A stretch of DNA of 64,000 nucleotides from Leptospira bandrabouensis (GTDB lineage: Bacteria > Spirochaetota > Leptospiria > Leptospirales > Leptospiraceae), in the NCBI RefSeq assembly GCF_004770905.1, contig NZ_RQHT01000012.1, positions 1-64,000 of the forward strand, given 5' to 3'. The notes under the pieces are model-generated. The model searched no databases, was not told where the DNA came from, and saw only the letters and a program-made list of their open reading frames with translations. Positions 34,252 through 43,599 of this stretch are shown here, piece by piece. The translations under genes were made by a program, and so were the position numbers. Every line of letters starts with the position of its first letter. The stretch's first letter is position 1.

Positions 34252-35511
34252 ATGATTACAGAAAGAGAAAGTCATAAATTCCTACGTGAATGGAAAGAGT
34301 GGTTGTCAGGAGGGACTCTTGTTCCTGTGTTTCAACCCATCCTCTCCTCGGAATCCACAGGCATTTACGGTTATGAACTATTAGGGCGTCTTTCCACTCC
34401 AGAGGGGCTTGTCAGTCTTGGGGAATTCTTTTTGTCCCAAACCTTCGGTTATGATGAAATCTTTTATCTTAAAAAACAAGTCGATGAAGAGATTCGACTT
34501 CTTGCCTTAGAAAAATTCCAAGCGGAAGCGCCACCAGAAACCAAGTTATTTTTGAACATTTCGCCTAATGTAATGTACCATACTCTTTTACAGTTGGAAA
34601 CAACCTTGCCGAAAACCATCCAGATGGTAAGGCAAGTGGGTGTGGATCCAGAACGGATTGTGATTGAAATTACCGAAGAAAGGTTTCCACACAACTTAGA
34701 ACTACTTCGCCCAGTACTTAATTTATATAGACAAGAAGGGTTTTCGATTGCAGTGGATGATGCGGGGTCCGAGGCAAGTAATTTGGATCGAATCGGTCTT
34801 TTTCATCCAGAAATCATCAAAGTGGATTTGCAAATGTTACGTAGGTCTACTTTCTCTAGAAATTTTAAAGAAATTTTACTCAACTTATCAAAGTTAGGAG
34901 AGTCTTTGGGGAGTAGTTTACTCTTTGAAGGAATTGAATCAGAGGATGAACTTTATAATGCCTTAAATTATGGAGCAAGATACATCCAAGGATTTTATTT
35001 CGCCAAACCAGAACCTTTTTTTGCCAAACGATTTGAATACCGAATGGAGATGCAGTCCTCCTTAGAATATTTTCATGCACGCAAACAAGCAGAAATGAAC
35101 CGTCAGATCGAATGGGAAAATCTTTGGAAAGATAAACTTTCCGAAATTATGATGGGGTTTACCGAAGAAAATGGAATTTGGGAATGGAGGGGTGGATTTG
35201 AGACGAATGTCTTTGGGGATGGGAATTTTTTTCGGATGTACATTACAAACCCATTGGGTTTTCAGGTTTCGCCCAACTATGCAAGAGTCCCGACGGGAGA
35301 AATGGAACCAGATTATTCGTTTCTTGGGAAAAACTGGTCCTTTCGGCCTTATTTTTTTGAACATTTACACAAATCCAAAACGAGTAGGGATGCCTGGACC
35401 CTTTCCCAAATGTATCATGATATTTCGGAACGTATGATGTTGCGGACATTTGCCAGGAACCTATCCGAAAATTTGATTTTATTTATCGATGTGGTAGTTT
35501 CTCGTTCTTGA
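34252..35511 (+). CDS. EAL-domain cyclic-di-GMP phosphodiesterase
   Basis: A 419-residue cytoplasmic protein. The EAL domain spans about 15-255 and keeps the catalytic set: the signature as YGYELLGRL, the Asn in LNISPN, Glu in VIEITEE, the pair in AVDDAGSEAS, Lys in IIKVDLQ, Glu in FEGIESE and Gln in YIQGFYFAKP. It is therefore probably active in hydrolysing cyclic di-GMP. The C-terminal 150 residues (with FFRMYITNPLGFQVSPNYAR) resemble the PDC/PAS-like sensor of Bacillus YkuI. The next gene begins about 45 bp downstream. A c-di-GMP effector-like PilZ protein is encoded two genes away. Confidence 0.9.
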   Translation: MITERESHKFLREWKEWLSGGTLVPVFQPILSSESTGIYGYELLGRLSTPEGLVSLGEFFLSQTFGYDEIFYLKKQVDEEIRLLALEKFQAEAPPETKLFLNISPNVMYHTLLQLETTLPKTIQMVRQVGVDPERIVIEITEERFPHNLELLRPVLNLYRQEGFSIAVDDAGSEASNLDRIGLFHPEIIKVDLQMLRRSTFSRNFKEILLNLSKLGESLGSSLLFEGIESEDELYNALNYGARYIQGFYFAKPEPFFAKRFEYRMEMQSSLEYFHARKQAEMNRQIEWENLWKDKLSEIMMGFTEENGIWEWRGGFETNVFGDGNFFRMYITNPLGFQVSPNYARVPTGEMEPDYSFLGKNWSFRPYFFEHLHKSKTSRDAWTLSQMYHDISERMMLRTFARNLSENLILFIDVVVSRS

Positions 35512-35556
35512 AAGGTTTTGCGAAAAACCCTCTCCCTAGGGATAGTGACGATACCT

Positions 35557-37494
35557 ATGGCAAAAATACAATTTTTGCAATTACCAGTACCACCACCTTC
35601 TTACTTTGCGGCTACAGGAAATGTCCCTTTAGCAGCTGCTAGTTTAGCAAGTTGTTTAGAATCCAAAGAAGATCCAGTTACTGGAATCACCCCACAAGTT
35701 GTTTCTCCCGAAGATACTGATTCTTTAGGAGACCTTGCCCTCATTGATCGCATTGTCAAAGAAGGACCTGATTTTTTAGGACTATCTCTTTATTTATGGA
35801 ATACAGAGAGAAGTTTATATATCGCAAAAGAAGTAAAAAAAAGAAGTCCCGAAACTAAAATCCTCATTGGTGGACCAGAGGTAAACGAAGACAATCCCTA
35901 TGTCCTGGGAGAAAAAGGATATGATATTGCGGTATCGGGAGAAGCAGAACATAGTTTTCGTAATTTAATGCGAACTTTGCTTTCCCGTTCCCCTTTAGAT
36001 GGATTAGAAAATGTGGCTTATCGCAAAGAGAATGGGAATCTCACTTCGTTTGGAAAACCAACACCCGCCAATTTTCCACTCACAGATTTTCCCTCTCCTT
36101 ATACTAAAGGACATTTAAAAGTAGATCCCAGACGTTCTACTTATTTGGAAACGGTACGTGGTTGTAAGTCACAATGTACTTATTGTTTTTATCCTAAGTC
36201 TTCTCAGAACCTTCGGACACTTGACATTCCTGAGACAATGAAACTCATTTCCGACCTAAAAGAAAAAGGGGCAAGGGAACTTGTTTTTTTAGATCCTACA
36301 TTTAACCATAGACCGGGATTTGAAAATTTTTTAGATGCCATAACAGAAATCAATGCGGACGGTCAGATGTCGATGTTTGCCGAACTTCGGTCGGAAGGTG
36401 TGACACCGAAACTTGCAACTAAACTTCGTAAGGCGGGATTCACTCGTGTGGAACTTGGACTCCAATCGGTAAATGAAGAAACTCTAAAACGTGTGAAACG
36501 ATATGGTAGCCCACACAAAGTTGCGGAAGTGGCAAAGATGTTAGCTGGTGAGGGGATGGAACTTCTTTTGGATCTTATCATTGGACTTCCTGGTGACAAA
36601 CCAGAGGATGTAGAAAGAGGGATTCATTTTTTCTTAGAACATGGGCTTGGGGAATGGGTACAAGCCTTTCCTTTATCTGTATTGCCTGGAACTGCCATGC
36701 GTAGGGATGCCGAAAAAGAAGGCCTATCTTTTATGCCAACACCTCCATATAGGATCATCGAAACTCCTACCTTTAGTTCCCGTGATTTAACGGAGTCATT
36801 GTATTTTGCTGAGGATTTATTTGAACGTCGTTTGGATGAATTTCCAAGGCCGTTTTTATGTAATGCCACTGTAAACAAAAACGATCGCATTGATATTATG
36901 TTAGGTGATACGGAAAACCTATCCTTTAAAGTAGGTTCCCTCCCTTGGAAATCCCGTTTGTCCGATTGGTCGGGGAGCCGTCATCACAGTGTTTGGTTTC
37001 ATACAAAAGAATTTTCGAATGATCTTTCACGTATTCTTGGTTTCATTGAAGAACGTATCACAGCAGAACCTTTTTGTACGATAGACTTTGTGATCCCCTT
37101 GGAATCTGTCCCAAAATCCAAAGAGATTCATAAATTGGTGACTCTTCTGGAATCCAAAAGGGAATCCTATCTTTCTCGTACTTTAGCACACCGAGGAGAG
37201 AACCTCCAACACCGCTTGGTTTTTGTATTTGATGGGAACCATGGGGAACTAAAGAATTGGCGGAACAAAAAATTAGACTCAACTGCCTTTTTGATTTTTG
37301 AAAGAGTCTCCACTAGTAAAATTCAGAGTTTGGATCCTTCTGAGGAGGTCTTTTATCTGTTAGAAGGTGAAAAAGTCGATCCCAAAGACTTTGCATTTTT
37401 AAAAGAAAATATGGATCCAGAAGCCATCACCTTTTCCTCAAGGATTCTAGAAGAAAGATGGTCAATGGAAGTTTTGGGTTACGGGGAACTTTAG
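35557..37494 (+). CDS. B12-binding radical SAM protein
   Basis: A 645-residue enzyme with an N-terminal cobalamin-binding-type Rossmann domain (about 1-150, with GNVPLAAASLAS and KILIGGPEVNED) and a radical SAM domain whose [4Fe-4S] motif is RGCKSQCTYCF (CxxxCxxC). An ELRSEG and VELGLQSVNEETLK stretch are typical of this family. A C-terminal region of about 200 residues is not recognisable. Such enzymes catalyse methylations, ring changes or tRNA/lipid modification; the substrate is unknown. ATG at 35557 is taken, since the frame upstream is unlike the family start. It converges with the PilZ protein gene, one base apart. Confidence 0.88.
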   Translation: MAKIQFLQLPVPPPSYFAATGNVPLAAASLASCLESKEDPVTGITPQVVSPEDTDSLGDLALIDRIVKEGPDFLGLSLYLWNTERSLYIAKEVKKRSPETKILIGGPEVNEDNPYVLGEKGYDIAVSGEAEHSFRNLMRTLLSRSPLDGLENVAYRKENGNLTSFGKPTPANFPLTDFPSPYTKGHLKVDPRRSTYLETVRGCKSQCTYCFYPKSSQNLRTLDIPETMKLISDLKEKGARELVFLDPTFNHRPGFENFLDAITEINADGQMSMFAELRSEGVTPKLATKLRKAGFTRVELGLQSVNEETLKRVKRYGSPHKVAEVAKMLAGEGMELLLDLIIGLPGDKPEDVERGIHFFLEHGLGEWVQAFPLSVLPGTAMRRDAEKEGLSFMPTPPYRIIETPTFSSRDLTESLYFAEDLFERRLDEFPRPFLCNATVNKNDRIDIMLGDTENLSFKVGSLPWKSRLSDWSGSRHHSVWFHTKEFSNDLSRILGFIEERITAEPFCTIDFVIPLESVPKSKEIHKLVTLLESKRESYLSRTLAHRGENLQHRLVFVFDGNHGELKNWRNKKLDSTAFLIFERVSTSKIQSLDPSEEVFYLLEGEKVDPKDFAFLKENMDPEAITFSSRILEERWSMEVLGYGEL

Positions 37495-37495
37495 A

Positions 37496-38653
37496 TTAAG
37501 GTCTTTGGTATTGTTTACGAAAGGATTCCACGTTTTCCAAAAATCTCTTTTTTTCCCCTGAACGCGAGGAGTGGCCTGCGATCGCAAGACCCACGGTTAA
37601 GTGTCCTTCTTCGTTTTTGGTAATGGTTTTGATGGTTCCAAAAGCAGTCAGCGGAGATTGCATCTTAAAAAAAAGATCAAATTGAAATCCTGAAAGTTTA
37701 GGAAGACTTTTGATTAAATCTGGATGGTCGACGATTACCTTCAATCCACCTTCGGAAATATCAATGACCGGAAACTTACCATCGGATTTGATCATATTCG
37801 AATGACGGATTCGGTCTACCATTTCAAAACAAACAGTTTTCATCTCCATTGCCTTAAGTAAGTCAAAGGTTTCTGTTTTACTTTGCATTTGGATATAACC
37901 AATGGGAATGGATTCTTCTTCATCATTTAAATAAAGAATCGGGAGGATTAGTTCTGATTTGATTTTTTGGTTTCGTTTGTTATTGATTTCTTTATCTATA
38001 TCATCTTCCACTTCTTCAGAAAAAACCAAAAAATCTTCGTTAGGTGAAGATTCGTAAGATTTCCGATCTGTCGCATCCTCTAATAAGAGACCTTTTTTTG
38101 TTTTTTTGATTTGGCGGATGACTTCTGAGTCTTCGTTTGAGTTAAAGGTAGAAATTTTAATAAAATCAACTGAGTCTTTTAGTTTGGTTTCATAATCCTG
38201 AAAGTTCACTTTCACGGCTGTGGGAATATGAAACATGTCGGTTTCGATTTTGGCTTTACTGGAGACAACATTTGTGATCCATGCGGAACCGGGAGGGACT
38301 GGAATTCGCGAACTTTCTCTATCTTTCTTGGCAATGGCAATTTTGTCCAAATGGAGGACATACTGCGATTCCCCTTTTTCTTGTTCCACTGTACATTCCA
38401 GGTGCAGGTATCTTCCTAAAATTTTATAAAGGGTTACTTTTTGGCCCACGGACAAGGTCATGGTGGGGCTGACACTGATTAGGACCTTGTTTCCATCGGC
38501 AGAGACTTTTTTTAAAAAACAACTCTCTCCGGAATGGATATTGTCCTTTAGACTCAATTCCTGGTTTAATAAAAATTTCGTCAAAACATGGAGTTTTTTT
38601 TCTTTGTCAGAAAAAACATCCAAAGATCGCTTACTTCTTTCTAGAGTTTCCAT
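37496..38653 (-). CDS. DUF1577/PilZ-domain protein
   Basis: A 385-residue cytoplasmic protein of the Leptospira DUF1577 type. The C-terminal 120 residues look like a PilZ domain: MVDRIRHSN with clustered Arg, then FPVIDISEGGLKVIV, which contains the D/N-x-S-x-x-G motif that contacts cyclic di-GMP. The N-terminal part has a YcgR-N-like beta fold (SVGQKVTLYKILG). It is a plausible c-di-GMP receptor. The convergent radical SAM gene and the EAL gene nearby fit a common signalling theme. The c-di-GMP binding is inferred from motif reading. Confidence 0.72.
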   Translation of the reverse strand: METLERSKRSLDVFSDKEKKLHVLTKFLLNQELSLKDNIHSGESCFLKKVSADGNKVLISVSPTMTLSVGQKVTLYKILGRYLHLECTVEQEKGESQYVLHLDKIAIAKKDRESSRIPVPPGSAWITNVVSSKAKIETDMFHIPTAVKVNFQDYETKLKDSVDFIKISTFNSNEDSEVIRQIKKTKKGLLLEDATDRKSYESSPNEDFLVFSEEVEDDIDKEINNKRNQKIKSELILPILYLNDEEESIPIGYIQMQSKTETFDLLKAMEMKTVCFEMVDRIRHSNMIKSDGKFPVIDISEGGLKVIVDHPDLIKSLPKLSGFQFDLFFKMQSPLTAFGTIKTITKNEEGHLTVGLAIAGHSSRSGEKKRFLENVESFRKQYQRP

Positions 38654-38703
38654 AAAAGGTCGTGTTACTTACTATTATCGGACGAATTTCTCCTGAAATT
38701 CTC

Positions 38704-38731
38704 TTGCACGGAGAGTTTTCTTGCTTAAAGT
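38704..38731 (+). promoter_or_regulatory. Probable guaB promoter
   Basis: TTGCAC at 38704-38709 with TAAAGT at 38726-38731 (spacing 16). The start codon with AAGGAAGGATAATT lies about 20 bp downstream. Confidence 0.4.
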
Positions 38732-38750
38732 AGAAAAAGGAAGGATAATT

Positions 38751-40277
38751 ATGTCAAATCAACCCCTACCAGGATCTGAGCTTTTCGATGGAGTCAGTGG
38801 ACAAGAGCTCTTCTCGGTCAACATGGGACTCACGTATCGGGACTTTTTAGTTCTACCCGGATACATCGACTTTAACCCAAGCGATGTCGAACTCGAAACC
38901 AAACTTTCCAAAAACATTTCCCTCAAAAGGCCTCTGATGAGTTCTCCTATGGATACCGTCACCGAGTCAGAAATGGCCATTGCGCAAGCTCTTATGGGTG
39001 GAATCGGAATTATACATTATAACAACAGTATCGATGAACAGGTGGATCTTGTTCGCAAAGTAAAACGATACGAAAATGGATTTATCAAAGATCCTATTTT
39101 ACTTTCTCCAGAACATACGTTAGCAGATTTAGATGCTGTTAAGGAAAAGTATGGTTTTAGCGGGATTCCCATTACCGAAGATGGGACCGCCCGTACAAAG
39201 TTAGTTGGTATCGTTACAAATAGGGATGTCGATTTTGAAAGAGACCGCGACATCAAACTTGGCAAGGTGATGACAACAGAACTTATCACTGCCAACGTTG
39301 GCATTAGTTTGCAAGAAGCAAATAACATCCTTCGTACCAGTAAAAAAGGAAAACTCCCGATTGTTGATAAACAAGGAAAACTTGTCGCATTGATTTGCCG
39401 CAGTGACTTGAAAAAAAATAAAGAGTTTCCTCAGTCTTCCAAAGATGATCAAAAAAGATTACGTGTAGGGGCTGCACTTTCCACCTTACCAGAGTCACGT
39501 GACCGTATGGCGGCTCTTGCCGAGGTTGGTGTGGATGCTATCATCATTGATTCCGCACAAGGAAATTCTAGTTACCAAATGGAAATGATCCATTGGATCA
39601 AATCCAATTTTCCAAACATTGACGTGATTGGTGGAAACGTTGTCACGAAAGCACAAGCCGCAAACCTCATTGCTGCCGGTGCCGATGGACTTCGGATAGG
39701 AATGGGACCAGGTTCTATTTGTATCACACAAGATACAATGGCTGTGGGAAGAGCGCAAGCAACGGCAGTGTTTAAAACAGCTGAGTATGCACAGGCACAT
39801 GGAGTTCCCGTGATTGCCGATGGAGGAATTTCCAATATTGGAGACATTGCCAATGCTCTTGCGATTGGTGCTTCCATGTGTATGATGGGTTCTATGTTTG
39901 CAGGAACAAAAGAAGCTCCTGGCGAGTATTTTTATGAAAATGGAATTCGTCTAAAGAAATACCGAGGAATGGCAAGTTTAGAAGCGATGAGTAAAGGTGG
40001 CGATAAACGTTATTTCTCGGAATCTCAAAAAATCAAAGTGGCACAGGGTGTTTCTGGATACGTTGTAGACAAGGGGTCTGTATTAAATCTGATTCCTTAT
40101 CTCGTCCAAGGACTCAGACAAAGTTTCCAAGATATGGGATTTCGTAATATACCAGATCTGCATAAAGCACTAAGGGAAGGAAAACTTCGTTTTGAACGTA
40201 GGACAGAATCGGCTCAGGCACAAGGTAGTGTTCATGGGTTGTATTCTTATACCAAACCATCTATGCGTGCGGAATAA
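38751..40277 (+). CDS. guaB: Inosine-5'-monophosphate dehydrogenase
   Basis: A 508-residue IMP dehydrogenase, the NAD-dependent first step from IMP to GMP. The TIM barrel starts with [16 protein letters not shown], two CBS domains are inserted at about 100-215 ([21 protein letters not shown]), and the active-site loop reads [13 protein letters not shown] with catalytic Cys324. The flap motif [14 protein letters not shown] is present. The ATG at 38751 follows AAGGAAGGATAATT, so the ten residues before it in the open frame are not used. The LolA-like and rsmE genes follow closely on the same strand. Confidence 0.96.
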   Translation: MSNQPLPGSELFDGVSGQELFSVNMGLTYRDFLVLPGYIDFNPSDVELETKLSKNISLKRPLMSSPMDTVTESEMAIAQALMGGIGIIHYNNSIDEQVDLVRKVKRYENGFIKDPILLSPEHTLADLDAVKEKYGFSGIPITEDGTARTKLVGIVTNRDVDFERDRDIKLGKVMTTELITANVGISLQEANNILRTSKKGKLPIVDKQGKLVALICRSDLKKNKEFPQSSKDDQKRLRVGAALSTLPESRDRMAALAEVGVDAIIIDSAQGNSSYQMEMIHWIKSNFPNIDVIGGNVVTKAQAANLIAAGADGLRIGMGPGSICITQDTMAVGRAQATAVFKTAEYAQAHGVPVIADGGISNIGDIANALAIGASMCMMGSMFAGTKEAPGEYFYENGIRLKKYRGMASLEAMSKGGDKRYFSESQKIKVAQGVSGYVVDKGSVLNLIPYLVQGLRQSFQDMGFRNIPDLHKALREGKLRFERRTESAQAQGSVHGLYSYTKPSMRAE

Positions 40278-40286
40278 AAATTATAA

Positions 40287-41060
40287 ATGCTAAGAATTCT
40301 GATTTTCTTTATTTTCTTTAGTTTTGTTTCGATAGAGGCGCAAGGAGCACCTGATGCCAGTTTGTCGGCACAGGAACTTTTGGCAAGGCTTGACAGGGAA
40401 ATGGATTTTGGAAAAGGACTTGTGAAAGGGACTTACGTTCTTATTCGTAGGAACGGAACTTCTGAAACTTGGAAAATCAATCGATTTTTTAACGGAGAAG
40501 ATGCGCTTCTTCTTTTTGATAGAAAGGGGCGCGGACTCGAATCCAAACTTTTAACTAAGGACGAAGGCGAAAATGTTTTTTTCTTCAATGTCCTGAGTGC
40601 CAAACTGTTTCGAAAAACCGATGACGAAAAATACGAATCCCTTATGGGAACTGGTTTTTTTTATGTGGATCTTTCAGGTTATTCCTATCAGGCCAATTAT
40701 AATCCGTTAGTGAATGCAGACTTAGAAATAGGTGGAGAAGTATACTACCGAGTTTCACTAAAACCTATCTTACCTTATTTTTATAAAAAGTTAGTTTTAC
40801 TTGTTGGTAAAAAAGATCTAAAACCTTATCGTGTCGACTTTCATGATAGGGACGGAATTTTGTTTAAAACTTTGAACTTAAAATACGGCCCTGTGAAAGT
40901 AAAAGAAGTTTCAGGGAAGGTGGAAGAAATTCAAAAAGCCTCTAGGCTTGAAATGTTAGATTTGAATACAGGTAGCATTACCGTTTGGGAAATTCAAGAA
41001 GTTGACAAATCTGTAAACCCAGATGCTTCTTTGTTTGCCGTTGATAATTTAAGTCGTTAA
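40287..41060 (+). CDS. LolA-like outer-membrane lipoprotein-sorting protein
   Basis: A 257-residue exported protein with signal peptide (ending near FVSIEAQGA). It has the fold of the outer-membrane lipoprotein-sorting family (LolA/LolB-like half barrel): GLVKGTYVLIRRNG, NGEDALLLFDRKGRG, FYVDLSGYSYQANYNP and KLVLLVGKKDLKPYRVDFHDRDG. Such proteins bind acyl chains of lipoproteins in transit, although this branch is not shown to be the main carrier. It starts 9 bp after guaB and is followed by rsmE at 4 bp, so it is part of that operon. Confidence 0.82.
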   Translation: MLRILIFFIFFSFVSIEAQGAPDASLSAQELLARLDREMDFGKGLVKGTYVLIRRNGTSETWKINRFFNGEDALLLFDRKGRGLESKLLTKDEGENVFFFNVLSAKLFRKTDDEKYESLMGTGFFYVDLSGYSYQANYNPLVNADLEIGGEVYYRVSLKPILPYFYKKLVLLVGKKDLKPYRVDFHDRDGILFKTLNLKYGPVKVKEVSGKVEEIQKASRLEMLDLNTGSITVWEIQEVDKSVNPDASLFAVDNLSR

Positions 41061-41064
41061 ACCC

Positions 41065-41745
41065 TTGTTAGAGCCTGGACTCATCCTTTTTCGCACTGGA
41101 TTTATACTAAAGCCATCTATTACACTTTCTCCAGAAGAGTTGGCCCATCTTCGAGCTTTAAGACTGAGTAAAGAAGAAACCATCATCCAAATCCGAGACG
41201 GTGTTGGTGGTATTTATGATTACCAATTTTCTCCACATTCCAAAGAATTAAAGTTTTTACAAGAAACCAAAATACATAAAAAAACAGAACATAAAACTGT
41301 TGCCATTGCGCTTCCGAAAGGGAATCGGTTTGATTTCTTTTTACAAAAGGTAACAGAGATTGGCCTAGATTCTGTGGTATTTCTTGTATTTCGTCATTCG
41401 ATTCGAAAAGAGTTCAATTTGGAAAGAGCCGAAAAAATTGTGAAAGAAGCAGCGGCTCAGTCCAAACAAACCGAGTTATTAACTCTTTCGATTGAATCTG
41501 CAATGGATTGGATGGATTCACATAAAGAGAGTTTGGTGGTTTTTCATCCGCACAGGTCTGAGGTTTTTAGTGCGAACAAACTTGTTGGAAAAATTCCTGT
41601 GATAGGACCTGAGGGCGGCTTTCATGCCAATGAAGAAAATTGGATGGAAACAAACCAAATCCCAAGGTTAACTTTGCCAGGTGGGGTTCTCCGGACGGAA
41701 ACAGCAGGCATTGTCGCCGCCAGTTTCCTTGTGTATGGAACTTAA
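41065..41745 (+). CDS. rsmE: 16S rRNA (uracil(1498)-N(3))-methyltransferase
   Basis: A 226-residue SPOUT-class methyltransferase that modifies U1498 of 16S rRNA. The N-terminal PUA-like domain includes LSPEELAHLRALRLSKEE, and the SAM-binding trefoil knot is marked by PVIGPEGGFHANEENWM and LPGGVLRTETAGIVAAS. It starts at TTG, four bases after the LolA-like gene. Gene length is normal for RsmE. It converges with a small lipoprotein gene. Confidence 0.93.
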   Translation: MLEPGLILFRTGFILKPSITLSPEELAHLRALRLSKEETIIQIRDGVGGIYDYQFSPHSKELKFLQETKIHKKTEHKTVAIALPKGNRFDFFLQKVTEIGLDSVVFLVFRHSIRKEFNLERAEKIVKEAAAQSKQTELLTLSIESAMDWMDSHKESLVVFHPHRSEVFSANKLVGKIPVIGPEGGFHANEENWMETNQIPRLTLPGGVLRTETAGIVAASFLVYGT

Positions 41746-41763
41746 TTTTCTTAAATGAACCTA

Positions 41764-42033
41764 CTATTTATTGGTAAGTAAAAGTAAGGTAGTGGATAGG
41801 TTACAGTTTGTAGAACAAGCACTGAAACAAGCAGAAGCTGAAGTGTAATTCACCCCAGTGATGTCTGGGTACTTGGCAGCACAGTCTGCGTTACAGGCTT
41901 CTAAACTCCCTCCCGTACAACTAATCAGGAAAGTAAACAGGTTCCTTTCCAGGGTTTTGTCTTCTCTCTTTTGACAAGATGTAGAGAAGATCATGACAAA
42001 ACACAAAACAACCAAAACTAACAAACGATTCAT
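41764..42033 (-). CDS. Small Cys-rich lipoprotein
   Basis: An 89-residue lipoprotein (lipobox FSTSC, Cys20). The mature 70 residues contain six further Cys in SCTGG, ACNADCAAKYPD, ACFSACSTNC, arranged like a small disulfide-stabilised helical hairpin. No family is recognised. The form is common among Leptospira small lipoproteins. It converges with rsmE and is divergent from the next gene. Confidence 0.72.
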   Translation of the reverse strand: MNRLLVLVVLCFVMIFSTSCQKREDKTLERNLFTFLISCTGGSLEACNADCAAKYPDITGVNYTSASACFSACSTNCNLSTTLLLLTNK

Positions 42034-42126
42034 ATTCCTAAACTCCGTTCTCCCTGCATTTCGTCAATCGGTTCGTAAAAATCTTGACCCTTGTGACTTT
42101 TCCTATGCATTGGATGAGATCCTATT

Positions 42127-43596
42127 ATGTCAGACGGTTCTAAAAAGGTTTTAGAAAAAAAAGCGCACGGGGAGTATGAGTTCACCGCTTATGGGGAATT
42201 TTTGTCCTATTTCCACGCCCATATCGATATTTTCAAAAAACTCCTGAAAAGCCGCAAAATGGATCCGGCCAAAGTGGAAGAGGTCGCAAAACAAATTAAA
42301 TCCTACATGACTGGGAATATCAAAAAGACTGACCAGTTTTTTGAACACCTTCCTCAATTTTCCACTATGTTAGGTGTTCCTCAAAATGAAGTATCTACCT
42401 ATTTAAATTCAAATTTTATCGAAGTTCTAAATAAAGTACAAGAAAAACTAAAAGCACAAGAGTTGGAAAAAATAAGCAATGCACCAGCTCCTAGTTTTGC
42501 TTCAGCGGCAGAAGAGATTGTAGAAAGGCTCCAAGTCACCCATCCTAAGGATTTTGTTTTTGTTCAAAAAGGGATTTTGACTGTACTAGAAAATCCTCTA
42601 ACTGGTGAAATCATCGAGCCGCGTGGGCTAATGGCAGAATCTGCCAAAGCCGCCCTTTCGATTCCCACAAGCGCCGAGTCAGAAAAAGAACCTGTGTCGT
42701 TGACAGATGCACTAGCTGTCGCCAATGCTCCTCCGACACCTGTGGTAAAAAAACAATCTCTGATCCAAGAAAGAGATAAATCCATCCTCTTAGAAATCGT
42801 GGAAACTTTTGGTGAAAGTCTTACGGGTGAACTTTTAGAAGTAAAAATCGGTCCCGATCCTAAAGACAATCCTCTGCCCGAACCAACCTCAAAAAATAAT
42901 ACAACAACTGCTTCAGAAGAATATGAAATCGAAGATTTAGAATTTGATGATTCTGATTCCTCATCCTCACATTCAACTTCTTCTCCTTCTCAAACAGAGG
43001 ATGCTGATGATTTTTCACAGGACATCGATGTTGATTTTGAGGAAGACGAACCTCATGTTACAGTCGATCCCAATCTTGTTAGGTTGGAGAGTTTTAATGT
43101 AAAAGAGTTTATGGATTTAGTGCAAACCATTACTGGTTTCCAAACTAAGTCAGATCAGGTGGGATACCAAAACTGGTTACGTGGTCTTTCTGAATTTGAA
43201 AAGGCAGTGGTTTCTTTACGCACACAAGTTTTAAAAGAACAGAAAAATGAACCTGTGGATTGGAATTCTCTTTTCCAAATGATGAGTTCGAAATCGGATT
43301 TGAGTCGCGAAGTTTTAAGTGGCATTGTTAAAAAAATCAAAAACTTTCAGATTGTTAAACTGACGTTAGATCGTATGATCCAAGAGTTCAAAAAGGGAAG
43401 TCCTGAGTTCATGCAAATGGTTAAAATGGCATGGCCCCATATCCAAAAAGCATTTTTTGAAGTACCCAATTATACCCAAGTGCAGACCATTTTAAAAGGG
43501 ATCCTTTCTCGTGTGAATGACGAAAACCATAAAAGGGATTTTTCAAAAATCTTTACTATGGCTCTGAATTTTATCCAATCTAAATTCCAGGCGTAA
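42127..43596 (+). CDS. Hypothetical protein with acidic Ser-rich linker, first gene of an unknown operon
   Basis: A 489-residue protein without signal peptide or membrane segments. The first 120 residues are helical (YGEFLSYFHAHIDIFKKLLK), about residues 130-250 form a mixed domain, and 255-325 are an acidic Ser/Asp-rich disordered linker (DSDSSSSHSTSS). The last 160 residues are a helical domain with FNVKEFMDLVQTITGFQ. It may be a scaffold or cytoskeleton-like protein; I recognise no family. The next gene starts 3 bp after the stop, and a third gene 3 bp after that, so the three are one operon. Confidence 0.75.
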   Translation: MSDGSKKVLEKKAHGEYEFTAYGEFLSYFHAHIDIFKKLLKSRKMDPAKVEEVAKQIKSYMTGNIKKTDQFFEHLPQFSTMLGVPQNEVSTYLNSNFIEVLNKVQEKLKAQELEKISNAPAPSFASAAEEIVERLQVTHPKDFVFVQKGILTVLENPLTGEIIEPRGLMAESAKAALSIPTSAESEKEPVSLTDALAVANAPPTPVVKKQSLIQERDKSILLEIVETFGESLTGELLEVKIGPDPKDNPLPEPTSKNNTTTASEEYEIEDLEFDDSDSSSSHSTSSPSQTEDADDFSQDIDVDFEEDEPHVTVDPNLVRLESFNVKEFMDLVQTITGFQTKSDQVGYQNWLRGLSEFEKAVVSLRTQVLKEQKNEPVDWNSLFQMMSSKSDLSREVLSGIVKKIKNFQIVKLTLDRMIQEFKKGSPEFMQMVKMAWPHIQKAFFEVPNYTQVQTILKGILSRVNDENHKRDFSKIFTMALNFIQSKFQA

Positions 43597-43599
43597 TCA

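Noticed and set aside
38228..38472. Several plus-strand frames of about 60 codons
   Set aside because: They are shadows on the opposite strand of the DUF1577/PilZ gene, overlap each other and have no start signals.
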